DNA of 64,000 nt from JAWXCE01 sp033764775 (GTDB lineage: Bacteria > Pseudomonadota > Alphaproteobacteria > Rhizobiales > Rhodomicrobiaceae). Every line of letters begins with the position of its first letter. Positions within the stretch are counted from its first letter, which is position 1. The stretch lies in NCBI GenBank assembly GCA_033764775.1, contig JANRIQ010000025.1, positions 119,765-183,764 on the forward strand, in the 5' to 3' direction. The notes under the pieces were generated by a model that did not search any database, had not been told where the DNA came from, and was given only the letters and a program-made list of their open reading frames with translations. Positions 44,155-52,148 of the stretch are shown piece by piece. A program made the position numbers and the translations under genes.

Positions 44155-44514
44155 ATGCAGCGAATTCTTCTTGCGGAAGACGACGACTCGATGCGCCGGT
44201 TTCTGGTCAAGGCGTTGGAGCGGGCCGGCTACCGCGTTGAGGCGTTCGGCGACGGCGCCTCGGCTTATGAATGCCTGCAGACCGAGTCCTTCACCATGCT
44301 GCTGACCGACATCGTTATGCCGGAAATGGACGGGATCGAGCTGGCCCGTCGGGCCGCTGAGATCGACCCGAACCTGCGTATCATGTTCATCACCGGTTTC
44401 GCCGCCGTCGCTCTCCACCCGGACGCCCAGGCTCCGCAGGAGGCGCGCATCCTGTCCAAGCCGATCCATCTGAAGGATTTGGTGCGCGAGGTCGACAAGC
44501 TGCTCGCGGCGTGA
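44155..44514 (+). CDS. cpdR: CpdR-type single-domain response regulator
   Basis: This 119-residue receiver has acidic pocket residues (AEDDDSMRR), the phospho-acceptor Asp in LLTDIVMPEMDGIEL, a Thr (FITGFA) and a Lys (ILSKPIHLKDL). The whole sequence has the pattern of Caulobacter CpdR, which when unphosphorylated directs ClpXP to the pole and to substrates such as CtrA. clpX and clpP lie at the far end of this window. ATG 44155 follows GTGAGG. A TTAA-N7-TCAA sequence at 44090-44104 resembles a CtrA box with one mismatch. Confidence 0.93.
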   Translation: MQRILLAEDDDSMRRFLVKALERAGYRVEAFGDGASAYECLQTESFTMLLTDIVMPEMDGIELARRAAEIDPNLRIMFITGFAAVALHPDAQAPQEARILSKPIHLKDLVREVDKLLAA

Positions 44515-44606
44515 GGCGCCCGGGCGCGAAGGGGCGCGTGGCGCGCCTCGGAAGCGTGTTGACGGCGACCGAGGCGCACGGTTACAACAGCAGAACCGCC
44601 GCATGG

Positions 44607-44681
44607 GGGCGCGTAGCTCAGCGGTAGAGCACTACCTTGACATGGTAGTGGCCACAGGTTCGATCCCTGTCGCGCCCACCA
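44607..44681 (+). tRNA. tRNA-Val (anticodon GAC)
   Basis: Acceptor GGGCGCG pairs with CGCGCCC. The D-arm is GCTCAGCGGTAGAGC, the anticodon stem ACTACC/GGTAGT encloses the loop with GAC, and the T-loop is TTCGATC. CCA is encoded at 44679-44681. Confidence 0.96.
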
Positions 44682-44714
44682 TTGCCTCATAGCCGCAAGC
44701 ACGGGCCTCGTCGG

Positions 44715-46037
44715 CTATGCCGCGTTCGCCAGCGTGGCGCGCAAAATCGCAACGATGTCGTCCACATAAGCGCGCTCGCACACGAGAGGCGGGGCGATAA
44801 TCCCGGCGTCCCCGGTGAACTTCACATGCAGCCCGTTCCAGAACAGCTGTTTCTGCAGCGCCGTCCCGCGCACGCCTGGCGCGCCGAGCGGCTTCACGTC
44901 GATCGCCGCCATCATGCCGTAACCGCGGATGTCGGTGACGAGGTCGAGACCGCGCAGGCTGAACACTTTCTCTAGAAAGTACGGCGCCATCTCCGCCGCG
45001 CGCTCGAACACCCGCTCGCGCTCGAAAATCTTCTGCGCCGCAACGCCGGCCGCGCACGCCGCCGGGTGAGCGGAATATGTATAGCCGTGGAAGAACTCGA
45101 TGACGTTGTCTGGAGCGGCGTTGGTGATCGTCTCGTAAATGTCGCCGCGCACGGCGACCGCGCCCATGGGCTGCGCGCCGTTGGTGATCGCCTTCGCCAT
45201 GGTCATGATGTCCGGCGTCACGCCGAAAGCCTGCGCCCCGAACGGCGCGCCGAGCCGCCCAAAGCCGGTGATCACCTCGTCGAACACAAGGAGCACGCCG
45301 TTCCGGTCGCAAATCTCGCGCAGCCGGCGCAGATAGCCCTTCGGCGGGACAAGGCAGCCGGTTGAGCCCGCGACCGGCTCCACGAAACAGGCGGCGATCG
45401 TCCGCGGCCCGTACATGTCGATGATGCGCTGCAGGTCGTCGGCGAGTTCCGCGCCATGCTCGCCTTCGCCTGGCGTGAAGCGGTTCTCGGGCAACCAAGT
45501 ATGCCGCATGAACGCCACGTTCGGCATGGTGACGGGGAATGCGTCACGGTTGCGCACCATGCCTGAGAGCGATGTGCCGCCGATGTTGACCCCGTGATAC
45601 GCCCGCTCGCGCGAGACGAAGCGCACACGGCCCGCCTCGCCCCGCGCCTGATGATAGGCCATGACGATCTTGAGCGCCGTGTCGATCGCCTCGGAGCCAG
45701 AGGAGACGAAGAAAATCTGGTCGAGCCACTCCGGCAGGATGCGGCGAACGAGGCTCGCGAGTTCGAACGCCCCGGGATGTCCGAGTTGGAAGGGCGGCGT
45801 GTAGTCGTTGGCGAGAAGCTGGGCGTGCACAGCGTCCGCGATCTCGCGGCGGCCGTGGCCGAGCGCGACGTTGAACAGGGCGGAGGAGCCATCCAAGATT
45901 TTTCCGCCCTTGTGATCCCACAGATAAACGCCCTCCGATTTCACGACGAGGCGCGGCTTGGCTTTGAAATCGCGGTTGCCCGTGAACGGCATCCAATAGG
46001 CGTCTAGGCTGTTGGGCGTGAGCGCGGCGCTGTCCAT
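44715..46037 (-). CDS. Class III aminotransferase (omega-amino acid:pyruvate type)
   Basis: This 440-residue PLP enzyme resembles beta-alanine/omega-amino acid:pyruvate transaminases. It has the YWMPFTGNRDFK opening typical of that group, the PLP-phosphate-binding SSGSEAIDTALK, LVFDEVITGFGRLG with the PLP aspartate, and the Schiff-base lysine in TMAKAITNGAQPMGA. The length is normal. It lies alone, leftward, between tRNA-Val and the divergent cobT. The exact amine donor cannot be told. Confidence 0.9.
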   Translation of the reverse strand: MDSAALTPNSLDAYWMPFTGNRDFKAKPRLVVKSEGVYLWDHKGGKILDGSSALFNVALGHGRREIADAVHAQLLANDYTPPFQLGHPGAFELASLVRRILPEWLDQIFFVSSGSEAIDTALKIVMAYHQARGEAGRVRFVSRERAYHGVNIGGTSLSGMVRNRDAFPVTMPNVAFMRHTWLPENRFTPGEGEHGAELADDLQRIIDMYGPRTIAACFVEPVAGSTGCLVPPKGYLRRLREICDRNGVLLVFDEVITGFGRLGAPFGAQAFGVTPDIMTMAKAITNGAQPMGAVAVRGDIYETITNAAPDNVIEFFHGYTYSAHPAACAAGVAAQKIFERERVFERAAEMAPYFLEKVFSLRGLDLVTDIRGYGMMAAIDVKPLGAPGVRGTALQKQLFWNGLHVKFTGDAGIIAPPLVCERAYVDDIVAILRATLANAA

Positions 46038-46148
46038 CTCGTCCTCTCTCGTCGCAGGTCGCCTTAAGCGTTGCGCGCGCTCAGGGCCGCGCTTTAAAGT
46101 GCTGTATGCACAAGCATATCAGTTTCGCCCCGTAAAGCTTGAGGGAAA

Positions 46149-47165
46149 ATGCACGGCGTCTTGACGGACTGGGAGGCTGCGGCGCGCCGGCGCCTCGATG
46201 AAAAGGCCAAGCCTCCCGGCAGTTTGGGCCGGCTGGAAGACCTGGCCGCGACACTGTGCGCCATCCAGCGGACCGCGCGTCCCATCGCAGCGCCGGCGCA
46301 TCTTGTCCTGTTCGCCGCCGACCATGGCGTGGCGCGCGCGGGCGTGACGCTGTGGCCGCAGACGGTCAGCGCGGCGGTGGCGCGGGCGACGGCGGCGGGG
46401 CGTTCGGGCTGCGCCGTGTTTGCGCGGCGGGCGGGAGCGGCCGTCGAGGTGGTCGATGTGGGCCTCAACGAACCGCTCGACGATGCGGGCGTCGTCAATG
46501 CGCGGGTGCGGCCCGGCGCGCGCGATATGGCTCGTGAGGCCGCGCTTAACGTGGATGAGTTTGAGGCCGCCCTTTCCGCCGGCCGCGCCGCCGCGCAGCG
46601 TGCGCTGAAAAAAGGCGCGAAAATCCTTATCGCGGGGGATGTCGGCATCGGCAACACGACCGCGAGCGCGGCCCTGACGGCGTTTTTGTGCGGCCTCGAC
46701 GCGGCGGACGCCGTGGGGGAAGGGGCTGGGGCGAACGCTGCGACGCGCGCGCGCAAGCGGGAGGTCGTCGCGCTCGCGGTGAGGCGCGCCCGGCTGATCG
46801 CGGACGACCACGGCATGCCGGCCGCCATGGCGAGCGTCAGCGGGCTTGAGGTCGCGGCCGCTGCAGGGTTTTACGCTGAGGCGGCGGACGCGGGCGTCTG
46901 CGTCGTTCTGGATGGGGCGGTGTCGGGCGCTGCGGCGCTTGTGGCGGAGCGGCTGCGACCTGGCGCGCGCCGCGCGATGATCGCCGCCTCGCTGTCGCCC
47001 GAGCCGTCCCACGCGCATGCTCTCTCGGCTCTCGGCCTGTCGCCCTATCTGGATTGGGGGTTGCGGCTCGGCGAAGGGGCCGCCGCGCTGCTACTCCTGC
47101 CCATGCTGGCCGCGGCCTGCGCCATGATGACCGACATGGCGGATCTTGCCGAGCTGAAAGCTTAA
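46149..47165 (+). CDS. cobT: Nicotinate-nucleotide:dimethylbenzimidazole phosphoribosyltransferase
   Basis: This 338-residue enzyme activates the lower ligand of cobalamin to alpha-ribazole phosphate. It has the PPGSLGRLEDLA opening, LFAADHGVARAGVTLWPQ, GDVGIGNTTASAA and the C-terminal active-site glutamate in LRLGEGAAALLL. GAGGGAA precedes ATG 46149. It is followed 4 nt later by cobS, giving a two-gene nucleotide-loop assembly operon. No cobalamin riboswitch was seen in the 110 bp upstream. Confidence 0.95.
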   Translation: MHGVLTDWEAAARRRLDEKAKPPGSLGRLEDLAATLCAIQRTARPIAAPAHLVLFAADHGVARAGVTLWPQTVSAAVARATAAGRSGCAVFARRAGAAVEVVDVGLNEPLDDAGVVNARVRPGARDMAREAALNVDEFEAALSAGRAAAQRALKKGAKILIAGDVGIGNTTASAALTAFLCGLDAADAVGEGAGANAATRARKREVVALAVRRARLIADDHGMPAAMASVSGLEVAAAAGFYAEAADAGVCVVLDGAVSGAAALVAERLRPGARRAMIAASLSPEPSHAHALSALGLSPYLDWGLRLGEGAAALLLLPMLAAACAMMTDMADLAELKA

Positions 47166-47169
47166 AATC

Positions 47170-47949
47170 ATGAGCTTGCGTGAGGAATGGCGCGCGTTTC
47201 TGGCGGCGGCGCAGTTTTTGACGCGGGCGCCAATCGTCCTCAACGCCGAGACCTGGGCGGAGGATGTGAAGCGGTCGCTGCGCTATTTTCCGGCGGTGGG
47301 CGGAGCGGTCGGTTTTTGCTCCGGCGCGGTTTACGCCCTGGCGGCGCTCGCCGTGCCGCCGCTCGCCGCCGCCGCCCTTGCGCTCGCCGTCGAGGCGCTC
47401 ATCACCGGCGCGCTGCATGAGGACGGGTTCGCCGATTACTGCGACGCCATGGGCGCCGCGCGCACGCCCGAGCAAACGCTCGCGATTTTGAAGGACAGCC
47501 GCATCGGCGGTTTCGGCGCCGTGGGTCTGACGCTCGGCCTGCTGCTGCGAGCGGCGTGCCTTGCGGCTTTGCCCGGCGCGCAAGGCTTGGCGGCGAGCGC
47601 GTTCGCTGGCGCGCTGTCGCGGCTGTCGGCCTCGGCGGCGCTCGCTGCGGCGGCGCCCGTCAAGGGAGCTAGCCTTGCGGCCTTGGTTGGCGGGACGGCG
47701 TCGGCCCACGCCGTTATCGCGTCGCTCGCCTTGGCCGCGCCCTTCGCCATCGCCGCCGCCTGGAGTCTCTCGCCGGCCGTCCTGCTGGCCGCGCCCTTGG
47801 CCGCGCTCCTCTGCGCGATGTTCGTGCGGCAAATGAGGCGGCGCGTGGGCGGATTGATCGGCGACGGCCTTGGCGCGCTCATCTTCGCGGCCCAGTGCGG
47901 AACGCTTCTCGTCTGCGCGTCGGTCGCCGGCGTCATAACGCATCCGTGA
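47170..47949 (+). CDS. cobS: Adenosylcobinamide-GDP ribazoletransferase
   Basis: This 259-residue multispanning membrane enzyme joins adenosylcobinamide-GDP and alpha-ribazole in the last step of cobalamin assembly. The EDGFADYCDAMG motif carries the conserved acidic residues, followed by ILKDSRIGGFGAVGL and later a RRRVGGLIGDGLGALI stretch near the C-terminus. The sequence is alanine-rich and hydrophobic throughout. It is coupled to cobT. Confidence 0.95.
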   Translation: MSLREEWRAFLAAAQFLTRAPIVLNAETWAEDVKRSLRYFPAVGGAVGFCSGAVYALAALAVPPLAAAALALAVEALITGALHEDGFADYCDAMGAARTPEQTLAILKDSRIGGFGAVGLTLGLLLRAACLAALPGAQGLAASAFAGALSRLSASAALAAAAPVKGASLAALVGGTASAHAVIASLALAAPFAIAAAWSLSPAVLLAAPLAALLCAMFVRQMRRRVGGLIGDGLGALIFAAQCGTLLVCASVAGVITHP

Positions 47950-48050
47950 CTTGGAACCAACATCGCTCCGCCGCGATTATGCGATCGTTCAAAGAGCCTC
48001 GCCATCAGAGGCGCATATCACCCAACACGGTAAAAAAAGGGAGTTTTTTT

Positions 48051-48329
48051 ATGCTGAAGCTCAAACTCGCGGGCGCTGCGCTCGCCCTGATGACGCTCGG
48101 TTTCGCAGGCGGCGCCTCCGCCGCTCCGATCGCGCCGGCGCCTATCGCCGCCGCCGAGAGCAACGTCATCGAAGCCCGGGTCTGCTCCGTTCGCCGCACC
48201 TGCACGCGCCGTTATGGCCGCACGGTGTGCCGGGTCGTGCGCAACTGCCGTCCGGACTGCCGCGTGAAGCGCTCCTGCACGCGCCGCAACGGCCGCACGG
48301 TTTGCCGCGTCGTGCGCAACTGCCGCTAA
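48051..48329 (+). CDS. Secreted Arg/Cys-rich protein with tandem duplication
   Basis: This 92-residue exported protein has a signal peptide (MLKLKLAGAALALMTLGFAGG then ASA). The mature region is a near-perfect tandem duplication of a 22-residue unit (CSVRRTCTRRYGRTVCRVVR and CRVKRSCTRRNGRTVCRVVR), each with four cysteines and many arginines. AAAAAAGGGAG upstream of ATG 48051 is a strong ribosome-binding site. It is strongly basic and probably disulfide-bonded; function is unknown. A terminator follows. Confidence 0.8.
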   Translation: MLKLKLAGAALALMTLGFAGGASAAPIAPAPIAAAESNVIEARVCSVRRTCTRRYGRTVCRVVRNCRPDCRVKRSCTRRNGRTVCRVVRNCR

Positions 48330-48347
48330 ACGCCTGAGATGAGTTGA

Positions 48348-48375
48348 GCCGCCGCGCCCCTCGCGGCGGCTTTTT
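48348..48375 (+). terminator. Rho-independent terminator
   Basis: GCCGCCGCG (48348-48356) and CGCGGCGGC (48362-48370) form a 9-bp GC stem with a 5-nt loop, followed by TTTTT. It terminates the Arg/Cys-rich gene. Confidence 0.88.
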
Positions 48376-48446
48376 CGCGCCATTTCGGCTGTCGCGGCGG
48401 ACGCGGCGATATGCTATGGAAATCGCACCCAAGAACAGGACATGCG

Positions 48447-48749
48447 ATGACGGCGCGTATCTACCAACCCGCGAAAACCGCGATGCAATCGGGCGCGAAA
48501 TCGTCCGACTGGGTGCTCGAATACGAGCCCGAAAGCCCGCGCGACGCCGACCCCCTGATGGGCTGGACAAGTTCAGCCGACATGAAACAGCAGATCCGTC
48601 TGTCGTTTCCCACCAAGGAGGAGGCGGTGGCCTACGCCGAACGCAACGGCGTCCCATACCGCATTTATGAGCCGCGCCGCCGCGGGCGCTTGAAAAAAGC
48701 CTATGCGGACAATTTCAAGTTCGGCCGCGTGGGCAGTTGGACGCACTGA
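48447..48749 (+). CDS. Complex I accessory subunit, NDUFS4-like (ETC complex I subunit region)
   Basis: This 100-residue protein is homologous to the mitochondrial complex I subunit NDUFS4 and is found in alphaproteobacteria. It has the ARIYQPAKTAMQSG opening, WVLEYEPESPRDADPLMGWT, and LSFPTKEEAVAYAERNG. The C-terminal RRRGRLKKAYADNFKFGR matches the family end. ATG 48447 follows an AGGA. It is a marker of the alphaproteobacterial lineage and associates with the NADH dehydrogenase. Confidence 0.92.
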   Translation: MTARIYQPAKTAMQSGAKSSDWVLEYEPESPRDADPLMGWTSSADMKQQIRLSFPTKEEAVAYAERNGVPYRIYEPRRRGRLKKAYADNFKFGRVGSWTH

Positions 48750-48753
48750 GTTT

Positions 48754-48830
48754 GATCCCGTAGCTCAGCTGGATAGAGCGAGTGCCTTCTAAGCATTAGG
48801 TCGCAGGTTCGAGCCCTGCCGGGATCGCCA
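48754..48830 (+). tRNA. tRNA-Arg (anticodon UCU)
   Basis: Acceptor GATCCCG pairs with CGGGATC. The anticodon stem AGTGC/GCATT encloses CTTCTAA, giving UCU. The T-loop is TTCGAGC, and CCA is encoded at 48828-48830. Confidence 0.95.
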
Positions 48831-48835
48831 TCCAC

Positions 48836-49867
48836 TCAAAACCGGAAGCGGATCAGCCGCCTCGCCACCCGGGTGAAGTGATGGGCCGGGCTGGCGTAAC
48901 GGCGTGAGGGCGACCGCCAGCGTTTGCGCTCCGCGCCCCGGCGCGGGCGTGCGGCGGGTTTGGCTGGAGCGGCGCACTCCTCGAGACATGGTTTGTAGGC
49001 CGCGGGAGCCGCCGCAGGCGTACGAGGCGAGACCGGCCGCGCCCAGGCCTCCGCGCCGCGTGTCGAGATGCGCATGACGCGGCCGCCGAAATCCGGCGAC
49101 GCCGCCGACGCCGACTCGGCCCGCGCGCGCATGTCGATCATCTCGCGCAACTCCGACTCGACGCCGCGCAAATCTTTCTCGGCGTCCAGAACGGTCGAGT
49201 TGCGCACCGATTCCGCTTGCAGCCGCACCTCGTCGACTTGCGCCTCCACCCGGGCGATCTGCGCCGAGAGCGAGGCGTCCTCTCCCTCGAAGCGCGCCAC
49301 CTCGCGCTGCATGCCGATCAGGCGCACTTCATTGGCGAGCTTTTTGCGGAACAGATCTTCCACGAGCAGAAGCTCCCGGCGAATGAGGCGCAGCTCCACG
49401 CGCTTGGCCGCCTGCTGGGCGCGAAGGCTGTCGATCTCTTTCTGCAGCTGTGCGGCGCGGCGCTCGTGCTGGGCGCGCTGGTTGGCGTCGGCGGCGAGCT
49501 TGGCGGCGAAGACGCGGCGCTCGCTCTCGGCGACGGTTTGAGCGAAAAGGCTAGCGGTCTCGAAGCCGACGGGGAAGATCACATCGCGGGCGCCGGTGCG
49601 CTCGGCGTCGAGCCGCGCTTTCTGGGCGAACAGCTTGACGAACCTGGCGGTGAGCGCGTGCGCAGGCTCGCCATCGCCGGCCTCGTCGTCCACCTCGACG
49701 ATCACCGTGCGCGCGCCGTCCCAGCCGTCGAGCGCAAGATCGGCCGTGAACGCGCCGCGCGGCGGCGGCCGGTCATCGCCCGCCAGAGCCGGGTAGGGAA
49801 CGGCGACGATCGCAGAAAACAGGGCCGCGCCGCATGCGCATTTGATAGTCCGCCTGAGAGCTAACAT
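48836..49867 (-). CDS. Exported coiled-coil protein resembling the HlyD helical hairpin
   Basis: This 343-residue exported protein has a signal peptide (ending YPALAG). It contains two long helices (about residues 120-245) whose turn region EDLFRKKLANEVRLIGMQRE, followed by a helix with SAQIARVEAQVDEVRLQ, has the pattern of the alpha-helical hairpin of HlyD-family periplasmic adaptor proteins. The lipoyl and beta-barrel domains are not evident. The C-terminus is arginine/proline-rich and basic. It ends 5 nt after tRNA-Arg, on the opposite strand. Function is uncertain. Confidence 0.7.
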   Translation of the reverse strand: MLALRRTIKCACGAALFSAIVAVPYPALAGDDRPPPRGAFTADLALDGWDGARTVIVEVDDEAGDGEPAHALTARFVKLFAQKARLDAERTGARDVIFPVGFETASLFAQTVAESERRVFAAKLAADANQRAQHERRAAQLQKEIDSLRAQQAAKRVELRLIRRELLLVEDLFRKKLANEVRLIGMQREVARFEGEDASLSAQIARVEAQVDEVRLQAESVRNSTVLDAEKDLRGVESELREMIDMRARAESASAASPDFGGRVMRISTRGAEAWARPVSPRTPAAAPAAYKPCLEECAAPAKPAARPRRGAERKRWRSPSRRYASPAHHFTRVARRLIRFRF

Positions 49868-50041
49868 CTTGCGACATCCTCTTTTCGCGCGGGCGAATTC
49901 GATGGTAAGCCCTCAGCGCTCAGCCTCAGAACGACGCGGACGCCGCTTTATTCCGTCGCCGCGCAATTTCGCGCAGAATGACGGAATGAAGTCGGGCCTC
50001 AGACGTTCGCCGGGGTACGGCACGCGCCAGGAGGGGATGTC

Positions 50042-50752
50042 ATGGCTCTGTTCAGTCGATTTCAGCGGCGCATCGAGTTTGTATGCGAGCCGGGCGATTA
50101 CGGCGTCATCGCCGAGCCTGTGGCGGCCAAAGCCGTTCTGCCGGACTGGTTCCGCCGTTTGCCGCCCGTGTCGAAGGAGCACGTGACCTCGACGGACAAC
50201 GGCCTCACCATCAAGCGCTGCATGCCGTTTCTGGACGCGTTGACCACGGGCTGGCTGCTGCCCATCGCCGCGACGGTGCGGCTGGAGATCAGCGACGGCG
50301 GCCGAACGGTGAACGCGGGGTGGGAGATCGACAAGACGATGATCTCGAACCACAACCCGCATCAGGTGACGGGCAACCCGCGCGATCCGCGCCCGCCATG
50401 CAAAATTCACAATTACTGGACGATCAAGACGCCTCCGGGCTGGAGCTGCCTGTTCACGGCCCCGCTCAACCGGCCGAACCCGGTCGTGGAGATCGTCGCC
50501 GGGATCGTCGACACGGACACCTATCAATCTCTCATCCATTTTCCGTTCTTCGCGACGGCGCCGGACGGCGTCTACACTTTGGAGCGGGGGACGCCCATCG
50601 TCCAGGTGATCCCGTTTCAGCGCGAAACGACGCATCTTGAGTCCGACATTCGCCCCGAAACGACGGCGGAGGCAGAAACCCGCGAGCGCATCCGCCGCAA
50701 CACGCAGGCCGTCGAGGGATGGTACCGCACTGTGGCCCGGGCCAAGCGGTGA
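50042..50752 (+). CDS. Uncharacterised protein, possibly DUF6065-like
   Basis: This 236-residue soluble protein has no signal peptide. Stretches such as LPDWFRRLPPVSK, IKRCMPFLDALTTGWLLP, NHNPHQVTGNPRD and KIHNYWTIKTPPGWSCLFT are reminiscent of a family of unknown function, tentatively DUF6065. No catalytic motif is recognised. It is followed by a strong bidirectional terminator. Confidence 0.72.
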   Translation: MALFSRFQRRIEFVCEPGDYGVIAEPVAAKAVLPDWFRRLPPVSKEHVTSTDNGLTIKRCMPFLDALTTGWLLPIAATVRLEISDGGRTVNAGWEIDKTMISNHNPHQVTGNPRDPRPPCKIHNYWTIKTPPGWSCLFTAPLNRPNPVVEIVAGIVDTDTYQSLIHFPFFATAPDGVYTLERGTPIVQVIPFQRETTHLESDIRPETTAEAETRERIRRNTQAVEGWYRTVARAKR

Positions 50753-50791
50753 TGCAGGGTTTTGCGCGAAAGTTTCGACGAAACGGGCATG

Positions 50792-50818
50792 AAAAAAGGG
50801 GCCGCGCGGCCCCTTTTT
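50792..50818. terminator. Bidirectional terminator
   Basis: AAAAAGGGGCCGC and GCGGCCCCTTTTT form a near-perfect palindromic stem with A- and T-runs on the outside. It can act on both strands: for the gene ending at 50752 and for the leftward Ser/Asn-repeat gene ending at 50929. Confidence 0.9.
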
Positions 50819-50928
50819 CGCAAACACCGCCGAACCGGAAACGCTCGTGCGAACCCCCCGCTCGACAGCCCAGCTCATGCGAAAACTCCGGATGACCGCG
50901 TCGGCGATCATCCGGGCAGAGTCCCGAT

Positions 50929-51303
50929 TTAGCGGCCGTAACGTTTCGCCTGACGCTTCCATTTCCCGCCGCTCGAATTCGAAGAGCTGTTCGAGGATGA
51001 GTTCGACGAGCTGTTCGAGGACGAGTTGGACGAAGAGTTGGACGAGCTGTTCGAAGAGCTGTTGGAGGAGCTGTTCGATGACGAGTTCGACGAGCTGTTG
51101 GACGACGAGTTAGACGAGCTGTTCGAGCTCGAATTGCCGGCCACGCGCATCGGCTGCGCGACATCGCCTGCAGCTTTGGCGCCGTCGATGGCGATCACTT
51201 GCGGGGCGAGCGTCTCGGTCCCAACGGCGGGGGCCGCTTGGGCGACCCCGGCCGCGAGAGCAGCGGCTGCGGTCAAAGTCGAGAAAGTGAATGACTTTTT
51301 CAT
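50929..51303 (-). CDS. Secreted Ser/Asn tetrapeptide-repeat protein
   Basis: This 124-residue exported protein has a signal peptide (MKKSFTFSTLTAAAALAAGV then AQA). A short linker (PAVGTETLAPQVIAIDGAKA) is followed by 13 consecutive NSSS units plus a partial one (residues 57-111), then a basic tail (GGKWKRQAKRYGR). ATG 51303 is preferred since AAGGAGAT lies just upstream; the ATG at 51339 has no signal peptide. A GGAAT-N16-CGTT promoter (51355-51379) matches those of the neighbouring ECF sigma gene and S8 protease. The repeat is low-complexity, and its role (surface spacer, adhesin or protease substrate) is unknown. Confidence 0.85.
   Translation of the reverse strand: MKKSFTFSTLTAAAALAAGVAQAAPAVGTETLAPQVIAIDGAKAAGDVAQPMRVAGNSSSNSSSNSSSNSSSNSSSNSSSNSSSNSSSNSSSNSSSNSSSNSSSNSSSNSSGGKWKRQAKRYGR
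50971..51135 (-). repeat. 12-bp coding tandem repeat (13.75 units)
   Basis: About 165 bp of 12-bp units encodes the NSSS repeats. The units alternate synonymous Ser and Asn codons (seen on the plus strand as alternations of GACGAG and GAGCTG/GTTCGA blocks), so they are not identical at the DNA level. The array could expand or contract by slippage without shifting the frame. Confidence 0.9.
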
Positions 51304-51354
51304 GGCTATCTCCTTGTTTCCTGGCCGCTTTTTAAACATCAGCGGCCCAAGGAC

Positions 51355-51379
51355 AACGCCGCGCGCCCGGCTCTATTCC
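51355..51379 (-). promoter_or_regulatory. ECF-type promoter of the Ser/Asn-repeat gene
   Basis: On the minus strand GGAAT (51379-51375), 16 bp, CGTT (51358-51355). This is the same -35/-10 arrangement as the promoters of the ECF sigma gene and the S8 protease gene. The repeat gene ATG is at 51303. Confidence 0.72.
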
Positions 51380-51398
51380 ATAAAATCTGAGCCCGACG

Positions 51399-52148
51399 TT
51401 AGTTTTTCCAGCCGCTGTTCAGCGCCGACGCCTCCTCGGCCGCGGTGAAGGCCGGGCCTGCGCCGAGCGCCGTCAGCGCGCCCTCAAGCGGATGGGCGCC
51501 GTCCGCGCCCGAGGGGACATAGGCGTCGCCAGCGGCGGGCCGCGCCGCGATGCGCGCCGTCGCCTCCACGCTCCAGCCGTCCCGCCCGCGACATGCCACG
51601 GCCGCGGCTTCGGGTTGCGTCGCATCGGGCGCGGGGAACACCTCGACCTCGCGGCAAATGCGGCGGGACGCGTCGCGGAACGTGCCGGTGACCGCCGCGG
51701 CGCGCGCGCCGACCGTGAGCCGTGAGCCGCTGGGGCGCGTCTCAAGGAGGCTCGCGATGGGGTGGTCGCCGCTGATCGACCCCGGCGCCAGGTCGGCCAA
51801 CTCGCCGCCATCGCCACCGTCCATCAGCAGCGCGCCCGCCGCGACAACCGCCGCGCATGCGATTCCCGCCGCAAGCGCCAAATAAGGCAGGCTCGCGCGA
51901 CGGCGCGGTTTGGGCTCGAAAGCGACGACCTTCGCGCCGAGCGCCGCGTTGATGAGTCTCTGCGGCGGCTCCTCGGACATGGGCGCCGCGAAAGCGAGGG
52001 CGGAGAGCGATTTTGTCGCGCGGAACATCTCCACGAGTTCGCGCGCCTCCGCGTCGCTGCGCAAGCTCGCCTCGACGGCAGCGCGATCCTCCGGGGGCAG
52101 CGCGTCGTCCGCATAAGCCATCAACATTTCTTCCCTCGTCATCTTCAT
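51399..52148 (-). CDS. Anti-sigma factor (membrane-bound)
   Basis: This 249-residue single-pass protein has an N-terminal zinc-less anti-sigma domain (MLMAYADDALPPEDRAAVEA, with the typical DGELP-like ADDALPPED) and a membrane segment at about 88-108 (LPYLALAAGIACAAVVAAGA). An alanine-rich periplasmic domain with two cysteines (RRICREVEV and AVACRGRDG) follows. Its ATG overlaps the sigma factor stop (ATGA), so the pair is co-translated. It should hold the ECF sigma inactive until an envelope signal releases it. Confidence 0.9.
   Translation of the reverse strand: MKMTREEMLMAYADDALPPEDRAAVEASLRSDAEARELVEMFRATKSLSALAFAAPMSEEPPQRLINAALGAKVVAFEPKPRRRASLPYLALAAGIACAAVVAAGALLMDGGDGGELADLAPGSISGDHPIASLLETRPSGSRLTVGARAAAVTGTFRDASRRICREVEVFPAPDATQPEAAAVACRGRDGWSVEATARIAARPAAGDAYVPSGADGAHPLEGALTALGAGPAFTAAEEASALNSGWKN

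Noticed and set aside
46837..47943. 368-codon minus-strand open frame opposite cobT and cobS
   Set aside because: Low-complexity Arg/Gln/Gly translation antisense to two conserved cobalamin genes.
50971..51135. Regular 12-bp repeats that might suggest a CRISPR or satellite
   Set aside because: No spacers of constant length with unique sequence; the repeats are codons of a protein.
51026..51448. Acidic Glu/Asp/Leu-rich open frame on the plus strand
   Set aside because: It is the complement of the NSSS repeat array; the minus strand has the signal peptide, ribosome-binding site and promoter.
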